From assembly GCF_002218195.1 (NCBI RefSeq), contig NZ_CP022336.1:2723001-2787000 (forward strand): a stretch of 64,000 nucleotides of DNA. The letters run 5' to 3'. The notes beneath the pieces are model-generated. The model did not search any database and was not told where the DNA came from. It was given only the letters and a program-made list of their open reading frames with translations. Below are positions 52,900-62,244 of this stretch, in pieces; within the stretch, counting starts at the first letter, position 1; each line of letters begins with the position of its first letter. The position numbers and the translations under genes were made by a program. This DNA is from Sphingorhabdus sp. SMR4y. Its GTDB lineage: Bacteria > Pseudomonadota > Alphaproteobacteria > Sphingomonadales > Sphingomonadaceae.

Positions 52900-54228
52900 T
52901 CAGTCTCCCAACAGCCCTGCCGCGCGATAGGTCTTGTTCAGCACATCGTGAAAATGCGCCACACGCACTTCCTGATCGCTCAGCCAGGCGCGATCGAAGC
53001 CGCTGGACCGGGCGCCGGCCTGCACACGGGCGAGCAGGCTGATGTCCTGGTCGATCGTTTCGGTCATGCTTTTTCTGCCGGACAAAATGTCTTCATGTCC
53101 GAAACAGTCACGGGGCACGCGCCCGTCTGAGACAGTGCTGTTCCCGCTCGCCGCGTGCATCGTCTGCTTATGCTCCGAACCGCCGCCGAGCGCCGGATCG
53201 GGATTGAGCTGCAGCGTCCATTTGTCGAGACAGGATTTTGACGGATCTTCGGGGTGCGGGCGCGAGCGCATCATCCATAATCCTTCCGGGGAACCGGACA
53301 GGATGATGTTGGGAAACAGATTATATTGAAACACGGTGGTGAGTTGCTCATCCGACAGCGCCGAATAGTCATAACCCTTCCTGCCGCTCTGTTCTCGCTT
53401 GGCTTTGGTAATTGCTGCCGGAATATCCGCAACCCGGCCGACAAATGCATTCGCATCGATGCCGAGCGCGGCGAGTTGCATTTCCTGGTAATCGGTTGGC
53501 TGGTCGGGCACCGGATAGCGGCTGTCGGTGACAAATCCCGGAACGTGCAAACCGGTATGCCCATTTTCGAAGAGTTCGTCGGTGGCGTTGGGACAATCGA
53601 CGAAGCGCTTGTGCTGCGGGTGGATATGATCAACGTGGTAGAGTTCGGAGAAATTGTCGATCATCGCTTTCCAGTTGCAATTGACACTGACCGTCTGGTC
53701 CTCGATCAGGTCCATCCTGGCAATGGAATAGGGCGCGGCCCGTTCGACCATCTTGCCGAGAAAGTCGGACAGGGGCCGAGCGTCGGCGTCCATATTGACG
53801 AAGACAAAACCCTGCCAGGTTTCGAGCAGCACCGGCTTGAGCCGCAAGCGATCGGCAGGCAGACCGGGGGTGAAGCTTCCCGGATCGGGGGCGGCACGCA
53901 GGCTGCCGTCGAGATTGAAGCACCAGGCATGATAGGGGCAGGTAATCAGCGGGGCGCTGTGCGCGCCCTCTTCCAGCAGCCGGGTGCCGCGGTGGGTACA
54001 GGCATTGTGATAGGCATGCAGCGCGCCGTCTCTGGCGCGCGCAATGATGATCGAATCATGGCCGATATCAAAGGTGACGATATTTCCCGAACCTTGCAGG
54101 TCGCTTTCCAGCGCGGCCAGCAACCATGTTTTGCGCCAGACATGATCGGTTTCGACACGGGCGTGGCGGGGATCATGATAGCGTTCGCCATCAATCGCTA
54201 CGGAAGTCACGTCTGTGCTCCTGATCAT
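52900..54228 (-). CDS. Rieske non-haem iron oxygenase, alpha subunit
   Basis: A 442-residue ring-hydroxylating or demethylating oxygenase. The Rieske [2Fe-2S] ligands are Cys77, His79, Cys97 and His100 (CTHRGTRL and CPYHAWCF). The mononuclear iron histidines are His198 and His203 in NFSELYHVDHIHP. The catalytic domain continues through FQYNLFPNIILSGSPEGLWMMRSRPHPEDP. Electron-transfer partners are not encoded nearby. The start at 54228 has GGGAG upstream; the longer frame from 54285 is unlikely. Substrate is unknown; relatives act on aromatic acids, quaternary amines or steroids. Confidence 0.9.
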   Translation of the reverse strand: MIRSTDVTSVAIDGERYHDPRHARVETDHVWRKTWLLAALESDLQGSGNIVTFDIGHDSIIIARARDGALHAYHNACTHRGTRLLEEGAHSAPLITCPYHAWCFNLDGSLRAAPDPGSFTPGLPADRLRLKPVLLETWQGFVFVNMDADARPLSDFLGKMVERAAPYSIARMDLIEDQTVSVNCNWKAMIDNFSELYHVDHIHPQHKRFVDCPNATDELFENGHTGLHVPGFVTDSRYPVPDQPTDYQEMQLAALGIDANAFVGRVADIPAAITKAKREQSGRKGYDYSALSDEQLTTVFQYNLFPNIILSGSPEGLWMMRSRPHPEDPSKSCLDKWTLQLNPDPALGGGSEHKQTMHAASGNSTVSDGRVPRDCFGHEDILSGRKSMTETIDQDISLLARVQAGARSSGFDRAWLSDQEVRVAHFHDVLNKTYRAAGLLGD

Positions 54229-54344
54229 TCTGCCGTCTCCCAACCCTGTTTCTTTTCGACAGGCTAGGCTTTTGGCGGGCCGCAAGGCAGTAGCAATTTT
54301 ACCAGCTTTTCCCGCGTGCGGTCAGGGCAGAATGACCGGATATT

Positions 54345-54710
54345 TCAGAGAAAGTCGCGCAACGTTTCGACAAACAATTCAAACTGGTCATGGTGCAACC
54401 AGTGGCCGGCGTCGGCAAATTCCTTCACCGAAACATTGTCGCCGAAATATTGCATGCGGCCGTCTTTCTCCGGATTGCTCGCCCAGCTGTCGGCGCCGTA
54501 ATGGAGTTGGGTCGGGCAGCTGATATTGCCCCAAAGCTGATGAACCGTGTCCTGCTTCCGGTTCAGTGCATCCTTGAAAGTCGGATAGCGTTTCACTTGA
54601 CGCCCGGCAGCCTTGCGCTTTTCCCCGATCGAATTGCGCACGCGCGCCAGCGGACCGGTCCCGTTCGGCGAGCATTTCAGGGCTGGGGCCAAGCCCCTTG
54701 ATCGCGGGCG
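54345..54710 (-). pseudogene. Decayed partial copy of the alpha/beta hydrolase at 55288
   Basis: The minus strand encodes pieces of the hydrolase 943 bases to the right. One frame gives AIKGLGPSPEMLAER, then a small deletion shifts to a second frame with RVRNSIGEKRKAAGRQVKRYPTF, then about 45 residues are missing, and WGNISCPTQLHYGADSW to LRDFL closes the copy. The nucleophile part is gone, so the product would be inactive. The last 155 bases (54379-54533) are identical to 55322-55476, while the rest is clearly diverged. Confidence 0.85.
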
Positions 54711-54746
54711 CCCGAACCAGAATCACGGTGGCGTCCGACTGTTTGT

Positions 54747-54899
54747 TTACAAACAACCTCGCGACCTAGCAGCGCTGATACCGTGATCGGCGTCAGACTG
54801 GTTCACGTCAAATGCGGGAATACCGGTCGCCGCAGAAATCCAGCCGGCATATTGGGCCGTGCTGCCATATCGCGTTGCACAGAATATTGCACCGTTCAT
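54747..54899 (-). pseudogene. Truncated flavodoxin-like gene fragment
   Basis: A 50-codon frame from the ATG at 54899. The first 38 residues, MNGAIFCATRYGSTAQYAGW continuing to PAFDVNQSDAD, match the N-terminus of a flavodoxin-domain protein with the FMN phosphate loop (TRYGSTAQYA). The frame then runs into unrelated sequence and stops, so about two thirds of the fold is missing. It lies directly upstream of the decayed hydrolase copy on the same strand, marking a deletion junction near 54780. Confidence 0.65.
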
Positions 54900-55287
54900 C
54901 GTTGGCGACCTCTCCATGCTATATCCGCATCGCCCGATCGCGAGCGCGATCTTGCTGGGCTGTTGCGCCTGCTACCGGAACGCGGCCCGGTGTTAGCTCG
55001 GTGCGTAAAAAATCGTACCATTATTGATTTCAACGCCGGCAACGCTAGTTTTTCCATCCGTTCGCCCTGCGCAATCCAGCAGGATCAGTTCGGGTTTCAC
55101 ATAGCGTTGCTTTGCTGGCGTTTCTTTTTCCACATTAGGACCGGTCAATTCGAATCTCCAATTTAGATGGTGGGCTTACTCGATTGTCATGCGTAGGATT
55201 CTCCACAATGTCCAGCCAAGAATAAGCCTCTACCACGCTGTTTATAGACAATAATTTTCTGGATGATAAAAATATCGCATCTTGTAA
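54900..55287. other. Gene-free, AT-richer stretch
   Basis: No convincing gene was seen here. The stretch has lower GC content than its surroundings and short open frames without recognisable homology. It lies between the flavodoxin fragment and the intact hydrolase, so it is probably further remnant sequence. Confidence 0.5.
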
Positions 55288-56172
55288 TCAGAGAAAATCC
55301 CGCAGCGTCTGCACAAACTCATCAAACTGGTCATGGTGCAACCAGTGGCCGGCGTCGGCAAATTCCTTCACCGAAACATTGTCGCCGAAATATTGCATGC
55401 GGCCGTCTTTCTCCGGATTGCTCGCCCAGCTGTCGGCGCCGTAATGGAGTTGGGTCGGGCAGCTGATATTGCCCCACAGCTCGTGGATCGCATCCTGCGA
55501 CAGGTCGATGCTGTCCCAGTGCTGGACATAGGGATCGAATTTCCAGCTATAGCTGCCGTCCTCGTTGCGGATCACCGCGTGGGTGGTCAGGTGGCGGGCC
55601 TGTTCGTCGGAGAGATGCTGGTTGGCGTCCTGCATCCGGCCGAGGGCATCTTCAAAAGTGGGATAGCGTTTCACCTGTCGCCCGGCCGCCTTGCGCTTTT
55701 CCTCAATGCTGTTGCGCACGCGCTGGATCTGACCGATTTTTTCGCGCTCCGCGAGCAATTCGGGGCTGGGGCCCAGCCCTTCGATCGCGACCAGCTTGCG
55801 CACTGTGTCGGGATAGAGGCCGGTATAGCGCAGCGCGATATTGCCGCCCATGCTGTGCGCGACAATGGTGACCGGCGACAGGTCGAGCTGGTGAATCAAT
55901 TGCGCCAGATCGGTGACCATCGCCATATTGGCATAATTGCCGTCGGTGCTCCACTGGCTGTCGCCATGGCCGCGAACGTCGGGGCAGATGATATGCCAGT
56001 CATCGCGCAGGGCCTGCGCCGTCCAGTCCCAGTTCCGGCAATGGTCCTTGCCGCCGTGCAGCAGGATCAAAGGCGGTTTGTCCTCATTGCCCCAGTCGGC
56101 ATAATGCAGCTTGAGCCGCTGGGAGAAATAGCTGTGCGAGGCGGGGCCAATCAGGGTCATGCGGGATTCCAT
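55288..56172 (-). CDS. Alpha/beta hydrolase
   Basis: A 294-residue alpha/beta hydrolase. LILLHGGKDHCRNWDW holds the oxyanion region, VAHSMGGNIALRY the nucleophile serine, and DAGHWLHHDQ the catalytic histidine. It would hydrolyse an ester, thioester or similar bond; substrate unknown. The start may be 56172 or the ATG at 56160, which has GGA in a better place. A broken copy lies 943 bases away with an identical 3' block. It is divergent from the arsenic operon. Confidence 0.87.
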   Translation of the reverse strand: MESRMTLIGPASHSYFSQRLKLHYADWGNEDKPPLILLHGGKDHCRNWDWTAQALRDDWHIICPDVRGHGDSQWSTDGNYANMAMVTDLAQLIHQLDLSPVTIVAHSMGGNIALRYTGLYPDTVRKLVAIEGLGPSPELLAEREKIGQIQRVRNSIEEKRKAAGRQVKRYPTFEDALGRMQDANQHLSDEQARHLTTHAVIRNEDGSYSWKFDPYVQHWDSIDLSQDAIHELWGNISCPTQLHYGADSWASNPEKDGRMQYFGDNVSVKEFADAGHWLHHDQFDEFVQTLRDFL

Positions 56173-56274
56173 CAGGAAAGGGAAAATTTCGATCCAGTCC
56201 TAGTCGTTGCGGCAGGCTTCGACAAGCGTCTGGCGGATCGGGAGGAAGCGACAGGAATATTTCGCTTTACAAAA

Positions 56275-56306
56275 ATCCATATATCGACATACATAGATAT
56301 ATGGAT
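56275..56306. promoter_or_regulatory. ArsR-type operator over the arsR start
   Basis: ATCCATATATC-N10-GATATATGGAT, a perfect inverted repeat with 11-bp arms. The right arm contains the arsR ATG at 56301. Autorepression of the ars operon through this site is likely. Confidence 0.75.
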
Positions 56307-56630
56307 TCGATAAAAGCAATAGAGGCTCTCGGCGCGCTCGCGCAAAATACCCGGCTGGAAGTGTTCCGGCTGCTGGTCCGGCACGAACCGTCCGGTCTGC
56401 CCGCGGGGGAAATTGCCAGGCGGCTGGACGTGCCGCAAAACACCATGTCCTCGCATCTGAATATCCTGGCGCGGGCGGACCTCGTCTCCTCGCGACGCGA
56501 CAGCCGCATGATAATCTACCGTGCCAATCTCGCCGCGATGAACGGCCTCGTCGCCTTCCTGCTGGAAAATTGCTGTTCCGGCGATGATTGCGCGCCCCTT
56601 ACCAACCAGCTCGAAAGGCTCTGCCAATGA
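56301..56630 (+). CDS. arsR: ArsR-family metalloregulator
   Basis: A 109-residue winged-helix repressor, expected to release the operon on binding arsenite or a methylated arsenical. The DNA-binding region has LPAGEIARRLDVPQNTMSSHLNILARADLVSSRRDSRMIIYR. A C-terminal pair Cys-Cys in LLENCCSGDDC, rather than the helix-4 CxC of plasmid ArsR, could form the metal site. It overlaps arsI by ATGA and starts within its own operator palindrome. Confidence 0.9.
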   Translation: MDSIKAIEALGALAQNTRLEVFRLLVRHEPSGLPAGEIARRLDVPQNTMSSHLNILARADLVSSRRDSRMIIYRANLAAMNGLVAFLLENCCSGDDCAPLTNQLERLCQ

Positions 56631-57082
56631 AACGGATGCACATCCATGTCGGCGTGGATAATCTCGCCGCCTCGATCGAATTTTACTCCACGCTGTTTGA
56701 CGCGGAGCCGACGGTTACAAAGACCGACTATGCCAAGTGGATGCTCGATGATCCGCGTGTCAATTTCGCGATTTCGTCGGAAGATCATGCGGCCAAGGGC
56801 ATCGAGCATCTCGGCATTCAGGCGGAAAATCCCGAAGAGCTTCAGCAGGTCTTCACCCGCCTTCGCAAGGCCGACGCGCCCGTTCTGGAAGAGGGGCAGA
56901 CCACCTGCTGTTATGCCCAGTCCGAAAAGAGCTGGATCGCCGACCCCGACGGCGTCGTCTGGGAAGCCTTTTACACCGATGGTGAATCCGTCGTCTACGG
57001 CGATTCACCCGAACTGTCCGCCGTTTCGCAAAATGCTGCCGAAACCAGCTGCTGCGCGCCTTCGAAAGCCGCCCTGTCATGA
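56627..57082 (+). CDS. arsI: ArsI/CadI-type VOC protein (organoarsenical C-As lyase candidate)
   Basis: A 151-residue VOC protein. The ArsI signature Cys94-Cys95 in TTCCYAQSEKSW is present, with candidate metal ligands His5 or His7, His61 and Glu113. ArsI uses Fe(II) and oxygen to remove methyl or phenyl groups from trivalent arsenicals; CadI relatives are cadmium-induced. The C-terminus ends with a further Cys pair (TSCCAPS). The ATG at 56627 overlaps the arsR stop; arsC overlaps its end by four bases. Confidence 0.88.
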   Translation: MKRMHIHVGVDNLAASIEFYSTLFDAEPTVTKTDYAKWMLDDPRVNFAISSEDHAAKGIEHLGIQAENPEELQQVFTRLRKADAPVLEEGQTTCCYAQSEKSWIADPDGVVWEAFYTDGESVVYGDSPELSAVSQNAAETSCCAPSKAALS

Positions 57083-57585
57083 GCGAGAAGGTCTATAACG
57101 CGCTGTTTCTCTGCACCGGCAATTCTGCCCGTTCGATATTGGCGGAATCGATCTTGCAGCGCGAAGGCAAGGGGCGGTTCAATGCCCTGAGTGCAGGCAG
57201 CAATCCGGCCGGACGGGTCCATCCCTATGCCCTCGATCTGCTCGAAACCATGGGGCATCCCGTTGCCGGACTGCGCTCCAAGAACTGGGACGAATTTGCA
57301 GGACAGGGCGCACCCGCGCTCGATTTTGTCTTCACCGTTTGTGACAATGCCGCCGGCGAGACCTGCCCGGTCTGGCCGGGCCAGCCGATGACCGCCCATT
57401 GGGGCATAGCCGATCCCGCCGCAGCAACCGGCAGCGAGGCCGAGAAGCGCGCGGCCTTCACCGAAGCCTATCGGATGATGTTCAACCGGATCAGCCTGTT
57501 TCTGGCCTTGCCGCTGGAAAGCATAGACAGGATGAGCCTGCAGAACCGGCTCAGGGAAATTGGCGCAGAGAAAATCGAGGCTTGA
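57079..57585 (+). CDS. arsC: Arsenate reductase, low-molecular-weight phosphatase type
   Basis: A 168-residue thioredoxin- or glutaredoxin-coupled arsenate reductase candidate with the phosphatase loop Cys12-TGNSA-Arg18-S. The later CDNAAGETCPVWPG segment supplies further cysteines typical of the ArsC/Wzb-like group in ars operons, and GSNPAGRVHPYALDLL matches. It reduces As(V) to As(III) for export by the next gene. The start overlaps the arsI stop by four bases, and acr3 begins three bases after its stop. Confidence 0.92.
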   Translation: MSEKVYNALFLCTGNSARSILAESILQREGKGRFNALSAGSNPAGRVHPYALDLLETMGHPVAGLRSKNWDEFAGQGAPALDFVFTVCDNAAGETCPVWPGQPMTAHWGIADPAAATGSEAEKRAAFTEAYRMMFNRISLFLALPLESIDRMSLQNRLREIGAEKIEA

Positions 57586-57588
57586 ACC

Positions 57589-58656
57589 ATGGCAACGCAA
57601 CCCCTTGAGAGTCCGGCAGATGCCGGGCTCGGCCTGTTTGAAAAATGGCTGTCGCTGTGGGTCGGGAGTGCGATATTGCTCGGGCTCCTGATCGGCAATA
57701 TCGCGCCCGATGCGGTGGCCATTCTTGCCCGGCTGGAATATGCTTCGGTCAATCTCGTGGTTGCGGTGCTGATCTGGGCGATGATCTACCCGATGATGGT
57801 CGGAGTCGATTTTGCCAGTCTCAAACATATTGGTGAAAAGCCGAAGGGGCTGTTCATCACCATCGTCGTCAACTGGCTGATCAAGCCGTTCACGATGGCG
57901 GCGCTGGCGCTCTTGTTCTTCCAGTATATTTTTGCCGGGCTGATGTCCGCGGATGATGCCGAGCAATATATTGCCGGACTGATATTGCTGGGCGCCGCGC
58001 CCTGCACCGCGATGGTCTTTGTCTGGTCGCAGATGACCAGGGGCGATCCTGCCTACACACTGGTGCAGGTGTCGGTGAACGACATCATCATGATCTTCGC
58101 CTTTGCGCCGATTGTCGCGCTTTTGCTTGGCGTCGCCGAAATTGCCGTTCCATGGGAAACATTGCTGCTGTCGGTCCTGCTCTATGTCGTCATTCCTCTG
58201 GTTGCTGGCGCACTGACCCGCCGCACATTGCTGGCCCGCTCGGCCGACGGGGAAGCCGCGGTCACGGCCTTCACCGGCCGGGTCAAACCTTTGTCCGTAC
58301 TGGGTCTGTTGCTCACGGTGGTGCTGCTGTTCGCCTTTCAGGCGCAGACCATCGTGACCCAGCCGCTGCTGATCGCCCTGATCGCGGTGCCGATCATCAT
58401 CCAGAGTTATGGCATTTTCTTCGTCAGCTATGCCGCCGCCTGGGCCTGGAAAGTGCCGCACAATGTCGCGGCCCCCTGTGCGCTGATCGGGACGTCCAAT
58501 TTCTTCGAACTGGCCGTGGCCGTGGCCATCGGCGTGTTCGGACTGGGTAGCGGCGCCGCTCTCGCCACCGTGGTCGGCGTATTGGTGGAAGTGCCCGTGA
58601 TGCTGTCGCTGGTCGCGATCGCCAACCGGACCCGGGCGAAATTCACCGGATCCTGA
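57589..58656 (+). CDS. acr3: Arsenite efflux transporter Acr3
   Basis: A 355-residue inner-membrane protein with about ten helices of the bile acid/arsenite transporter superfamily. The conserved [17 protein letters not shown] (with the essential cysteine) and [21 protein letters not shown] segments are diagnostic of Acr3. It exports arsenite by antiport. It is the last gene of arsR-arsI-arsC-acr3; spacing of three bases after arsC indicates cotranscription. Confidence 0.95.
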   Translation: MATQPLESPADAGLGLFEKWLSLWVGSAILLGLLIGNIAPDAVAILARLEYASVNLVVAVLIWAMIYPMMVGVDFASLKHIGEKPKGLFITIVVNWLIKPFTMAALALLFFQYIFAGLMSADDAEQYIAGLILLGAAPCTAMVFVWSQMTRGDPAYTLVQVSVNDIIMIFAFAPIVALLLGVAEIAVPWETLLLSVLLYVVIPLVAGALTRRTLLARSADGEAAVTAFTGRVKPLSVLGLLLTVVLLFAFQAQTIVTQPLLIALIAVPIIIQSYGIFFVSYAAAWAWKVPHNVAAPCALIGTSNFFELAVAVAIGVFGLGSGAALATVVGVLVEVPVMLSLVAIANRTRAKFTGS

Positions 58657-58900
58657 TACCCGACAATTGCGCCTGCTTCCGGGGCTGATCTGTGCCCGAT
58701 CAGGATAGCCTGCTTCGGGGCAGGGTCGGCATCGGTATTTGCCGGGCTGACCCGCATCGAACGCCCCCGATATTTGTCCGCCATCATCGTGACACGGTGC
58801 CGCCCCAGCTCTTCTGTGGTCCGTAAAGCCGGAAAATCCCCCATTTCCAACTAATTTCCAATTAGCGTTTGACAGCCTGTGTCCAGGCATCTTAATTAAG

Positions 58901-58922
58901 AATGAGAATCATTCGCATTATC
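58901..58922. promoter_or_regulatory. Fur box upstream of the TonB-dependent receptor
   Basis: AATGAGAATCATTCGCATTA followed by TC, close to the Fur consensus GATAATGATAATCATTATC. It lies 21 bases before the receptor start, so the operon is probably repressed by iron. Confidence 0.8.
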
Positions 58923-58942
58923 AATAAACAGGGGCACAATTC

Positions 58943-61192
58943 ATGAAACCGAACTTCCGTCACCGGGGAGCCGCATTGACCTGCAGTTTTCTCGCACTAG
59001 GCTTTTCCCAGGCGGCAATGGCCGCAGGTGACGATGCGGCAGGCTTTGCGGATGACAACACGATTACGGTCACGGCAGCCCGTGCGCCTGTGGAGGTCGA
59101 GGATGCACCCGCCACGGTCACCGTTATCGACCAGGAGCGGATCGCCGACGAAATGGCGACCGATGTCCGCAATATCGTGCGCTTTGAACCCGGCGTAACG
59201 GTGCGCCGGGCGCCGGCGCGCTTCGGTGCGGCGCTGGGCACGACGGGCCGGGCCGGCAACGAGGATTTCAATATTCGCGGTATTGGCGGCAACCGCGTCC
59301 TCATTCTGGTCGACGGCATCCGTTCTCCCCAGGGCTATACATTCGGCGCGCAGGAAGTCGGCCGCGGCAATGCCACCGATGTCGGCCTGATCAAGTCGGT
59401 CGAAATCCTGCGCGGTCCGGCCTCGGCGCTGTACGGCAGCGACGGCCTGTCCGGCGCGGTCAGTTTCATCACCTCCGACCCCGTCGATTTTATCAGCGAG
59501 GGCAACAGCTTTGGCGGTTTCGCGCGGGCACATTACAGTTCGGCAGACGAGGAATTTGCCGAGACCGTCGTGCTTGCCGGCAGGACCGGTAATTTTTCTG
59601 CGATGCTGGCTTATTCCCGCCGCGATTTTCAGGAACTGGATAACAAGGGCACGGTCGATACCGAAGATGCCAGCCGCACCACACCCAATCCGCAGGATGG
59701 GAAATCCAATGCCTTTCTCGGCAAGCTGATCTGGAACAGCGGGTCGCACAAGATCCGGCTGACCGGTGAATATCTTGAACGCGAGGTCTATTCGGACGTT
59801 CTGTCCGGTCGCGGACCGGTGTTCCTCTTTGGCCCGACGCCGAGCTGGATTGTCGACAATCTCACAGCTCAGGACGAAACCAAACGCAGCCGGGTATCGA
59901 TCGACTATAGCTATGATGCGGGCGAAGACGGCGCAGGTTTCATCGACTATGCCCATCTCGCCGCCTATTGGCAGGACGGCACCGACCGGCAATTTGCGCT
60001 GGAAGAGCGGACGGCAACATCCGCCACCCCGCGACCGGACCGGGAACGGCTGAACACCTTCGACAATGAAGTGATCGGGGCGCTCGCCGATTTCCGTTCA
60101 AGCTTCCGCACCGGCGCGGTCGAGCACACCATCACCTTCGGCGGTGACATCAGCAAGACCGAACAGGATGGTCTGCGCGACGGCACCGAGCCGCCGTTTG
60201 GCGAGGTCTTTCCGACCCGCGCCTTTCCGAAGACGGATTTCACGCTCGGCGGTTTCTATATCGGCGACGCGATCGAATTTGCCGATGGTCTGGTGACGCT
60301 CTATCCGGCGCTGCGATACGACTTTTACGATCTGAACCCGACCGACGATCCCTTGCTGCCGAGCTTTACCCCGAGCGCGCAAAGCGGATCGAAACTGTCG
60401 CCGAAGCTGGGTGCGGTTGTGAAGCTTGGCGATGTCCGCCTGTTCGGCAATTATGCCCGCGGTTTCCGCGCGCCGACGCCCAGCCAGGTCAATAATTTCT
60501 TCGAAAATCTCGCCTTTGGCTATACTTCGGCGGCCAATCCCGATCTCGGCCCGGAAACCAGCGACAGTTTCGAGGCGGGTATCCGCTATGCGACGGACAA
60601 TGTCGGATTGTCGCTGACCGCCTTTACCGCAGACTATAGCGATTTCATCAGCCAGGAAGTGGTTGGCGGTAGTTTTACGCCAAGCGATCCCGCCGTCTAT
60701 CAATTCGTCAATCTTGATGATGTCAGCGTCAAGGGTGTCGAAGCCAAGGCAAACTACGAAGCCGAAAACGGGTTCCGCGCGCGCTTTGCCATCGCCTTTG
60801 CCGACGGCACGGTGAAATCGCCGAACAATTCACCGGCATCGCTGGGCACGGTCGACCCGATCAACGCGATATTGGGTCTGGGCTATCGCGAACCGACCGG
60901 GGCGTTCGGCGGCGAAGTGATCCTCAGCTATAATGCGCAGAAGGAATTTAACGAGACGACCGGCGTCTGCAGTGCGGCCTGTTTCCGGCCGGACGAGTCG
61001 CTGATCGTCGACGCCACCGCCTTTGTCCGGATCGCCCGTAATTTCAAATTGCGGGCCGGCATCTTCAATATCACCGACAAGAAATATTGGGTCTGGAGCA
61101 GCGTTCGGGGGCTGGCGGCAACGTCGCCGATTATCGACGCGTTCACGCAGCCGGGCCGCAATGCCAGCGTTTCACTCAGCATATCATTCTAG
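58943..61192 (+). CDS. TonB-dependent outer-membrane receptor, haem/haemoglobin type
   Basis: A 749-residue outer-membrane transporter. A signal peptide ends near AAMAAG, a TonB-box-like ITVTAARAP follows at about 37-45, then the plug domain (DFNIRGIGGNRVLILVDGIR, ILRGPASALYGSDGLSGAVSF) and the 22-strand barrel ending ASVSLSISF. GNRVLILVDGIRSP and KKYWVWSSVRGLA fit the haemoglobin/transferrin receptor subfamily (TIGR-type haem receptors). It imports an iron or haem complex with TonB energy. A Fur box is immediately upstream. Confidence 0.93.
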   Translation: MKPNFRHRGAALTCSFLALGFSQAAMAAGDDAAGFADDNTITVTAARAPVEVEDAPATVTVIDQERIADEMATDVRNIVRFEPGVTVRRAPARFGAALGTTGRAGNEDFNIRGIGGNRVLILVDGIRSPQGYTFGAQEVGRGNATDVGLIKSVEILRGPASALYGSDGLSGAVSFITSDPVDFISEGNSFGGFARAHYSSADEEFAETVVLAGRTGNFSAMLAYSRRDFQELDNKGTVDTEDASRTTPNPQDGKSNAFLGKLIWNSGSHKIRLTGEYLEREVYSDVLSGRGPVFLFGPTPSWIVDNLTAQDETKRSRVSIDYSYDAGEDGAGFIDYAHLAAYWQDGTDRQFALEERTATSATPRPDRERLNTFDNEVIGALADFRSSFRTGAVEHTITFGGDISKTEQDGLRDGTEPPFGEVFPTRAFPKTDFTLGGFYIGDAIEFADGLVTLYPALRYDFYDLNPTDDPLLPSFTPSAQSGSKLSPKLGAVVKLGDVRLFGNYARGFRAPTPSQVNNFFENLAFGYTSAANPDLGPETSDSFEAGIRYATDNVGLSLTAFTADYSDFISQEVVGGSFTPSDPAVYQFVNLDDVSVKGVEAKANYEAENGFRARFAIAFADGTVKSPNNSPASLGTVDPINAILGLGYREPTGAFGGEVILSYNAQKEFNETTGVCSAACFRPDESLIVDATAFVRIARNFKLRAGIFNITDKKYWVWSSVRGLAATSPIIDAFTQPGRNASVSLSISF

Positions 61193-61212
61193 TTCCAAGG
61201 GGGAGAATAACG

Positions 61213-62244
61213 ATGAAGACGGAATTGACGACACGATGGGGCGCGGCCCTGTTCGCACTGGCCATGGCGACATCACCCGCGCTCGCCGCCGCCGAGCAGC
61301 AACCGGCTGCGGCGACGGCGCCGCAAGCAAGCTTTGAACAGGACCGCGCCGACATATTGGCGATGGCCGGAGACTATAAGGTCAAGTTCGACATGGCCGA
61401 AACCACGGCCTGGCGGGGCGATTATGAACCGATCAAGGCGAAGATTTCCGGCGGCCATGAAAGCGTCCGCGTGATCAAGGATACGGGCACGGAGATCATC
61501 CTGCAGCACCTGCTGGTTGCCGAGCATGAGGGCGAGACATTCGTCATCAAGCACTGGCGTCAGGACTGGATCTATGAACCGGCGAAAGTGCTGGTCTACG
61601 CCGGAGCCGGCAAATGGGTGAACCGGGATGTGCCGGAATCACAGCGGCAGGGCCGCTGGTCGCAAACCGTCTGGCAGGTTGATGACAGCCCGCGCTATGG
61701 CGGCATCGGCAAATGGCAAACGGTCAACGGACTGCGCAGCTGGACCAGCGACTGGACCGCCCGGCCATTGCCCCGCCGCGATGCGGTTCGCGATCCGGTC
61801 TATGACCATTATCAGGCGATCAACCGGCACCAGCCGATGCCCGGTGGCTGGATCCACTGGCAGGACAATACAAAGATGAAGACCGTTGATGGCAAGGCGC
61901 TGCCCTATGTCCAGGAATCGGTGCTCAACACCTACACAAAGTTCGACGGTTATAGCGTCAGCGCGGCGGATGACTATTGGGCGAAAACCAAAGGCTACTG
62001 GCAGCAGGTGCGGGCGGAATGGGATGCCGCGATCGCTGCACATGGCGGCGTGACCGTCGAGGAAGAAGCGCATGCCGGCACCGTGATCAGCGGGCGGCTA
62101 TTGTCCATGGGCACGGAAATTTCCGATGGCAAACTCTCCGAGGCTGCTGCGGTTGACGAAGCGCGGTCGCTGATCCGGGACGCCACCGGCAAGCAACCCG
62201 CGCAAGGCGCTGCACAGACAGCTCCGGCATCAGCAGACTATTGA
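61213..62244 (+). CDS. Exported DUF6607-like protein in the iron-uptake operon
   Basis: A 343-residue secreted protein with a signal peptide ending PALAAAEQ near residue 27. Tryptophan-rich segments such as HWRQDWIYEP, RWSQTVWQVDD and GWIHWQDN and the pattern following FDMAETTA match proteins of the family recalled as DUF6607, usually found beside TonB-dependent haem receptors. Its function is unknown. The ATG at 61213 follows GGGAGAAT, 20 bases after the receptor stop; the open frame from 61087 is not used. Its stop overlaps the next gene (TGATG). Confidence 0.75.
   Translation: MKTELTTRWGAALFALAMATSPALAAAEQQPAAATAPQASFEQDRADILAMAGDYKVKFDMAETTAWRGDYEPIKAKISGGHESVRVIKDTGTEIILQHLLVAEHEGETFVIKHWRQDWIYEPAKVLVYAGAGKWVNRDVPESQRQGRWSQTVWQVDDSPRYGGIGKWQTVNGLRSWTSDWTARPLPRRDAVRDPVYDHYQAINRHQPMPGGWIHWQDNTKMKTVDGKALPYVQESVLNTYTKFDGYSVSAADDYWAKTKGYWQQVRAEWDAAIAAHGGVTVEEEAHAGTVISGRLLSMGTEISDGKLSEAAAVDEARSLIRDATGKQPAQGAAQTAPASADY

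Noticed and set aside
54783-55166. 127-codon plus-strand frame in the relic region
   Set aside because: No family resemblance; the opposite strand carries the flavodoxin stub over part of it, so it is likely chance.
58428-58850. Minus-strand frame over the acr3 end and the gap before the receptor
   Set aside because: Largely antisense to acr3; the upstream part lies in a gap with no ribosome site or homology.
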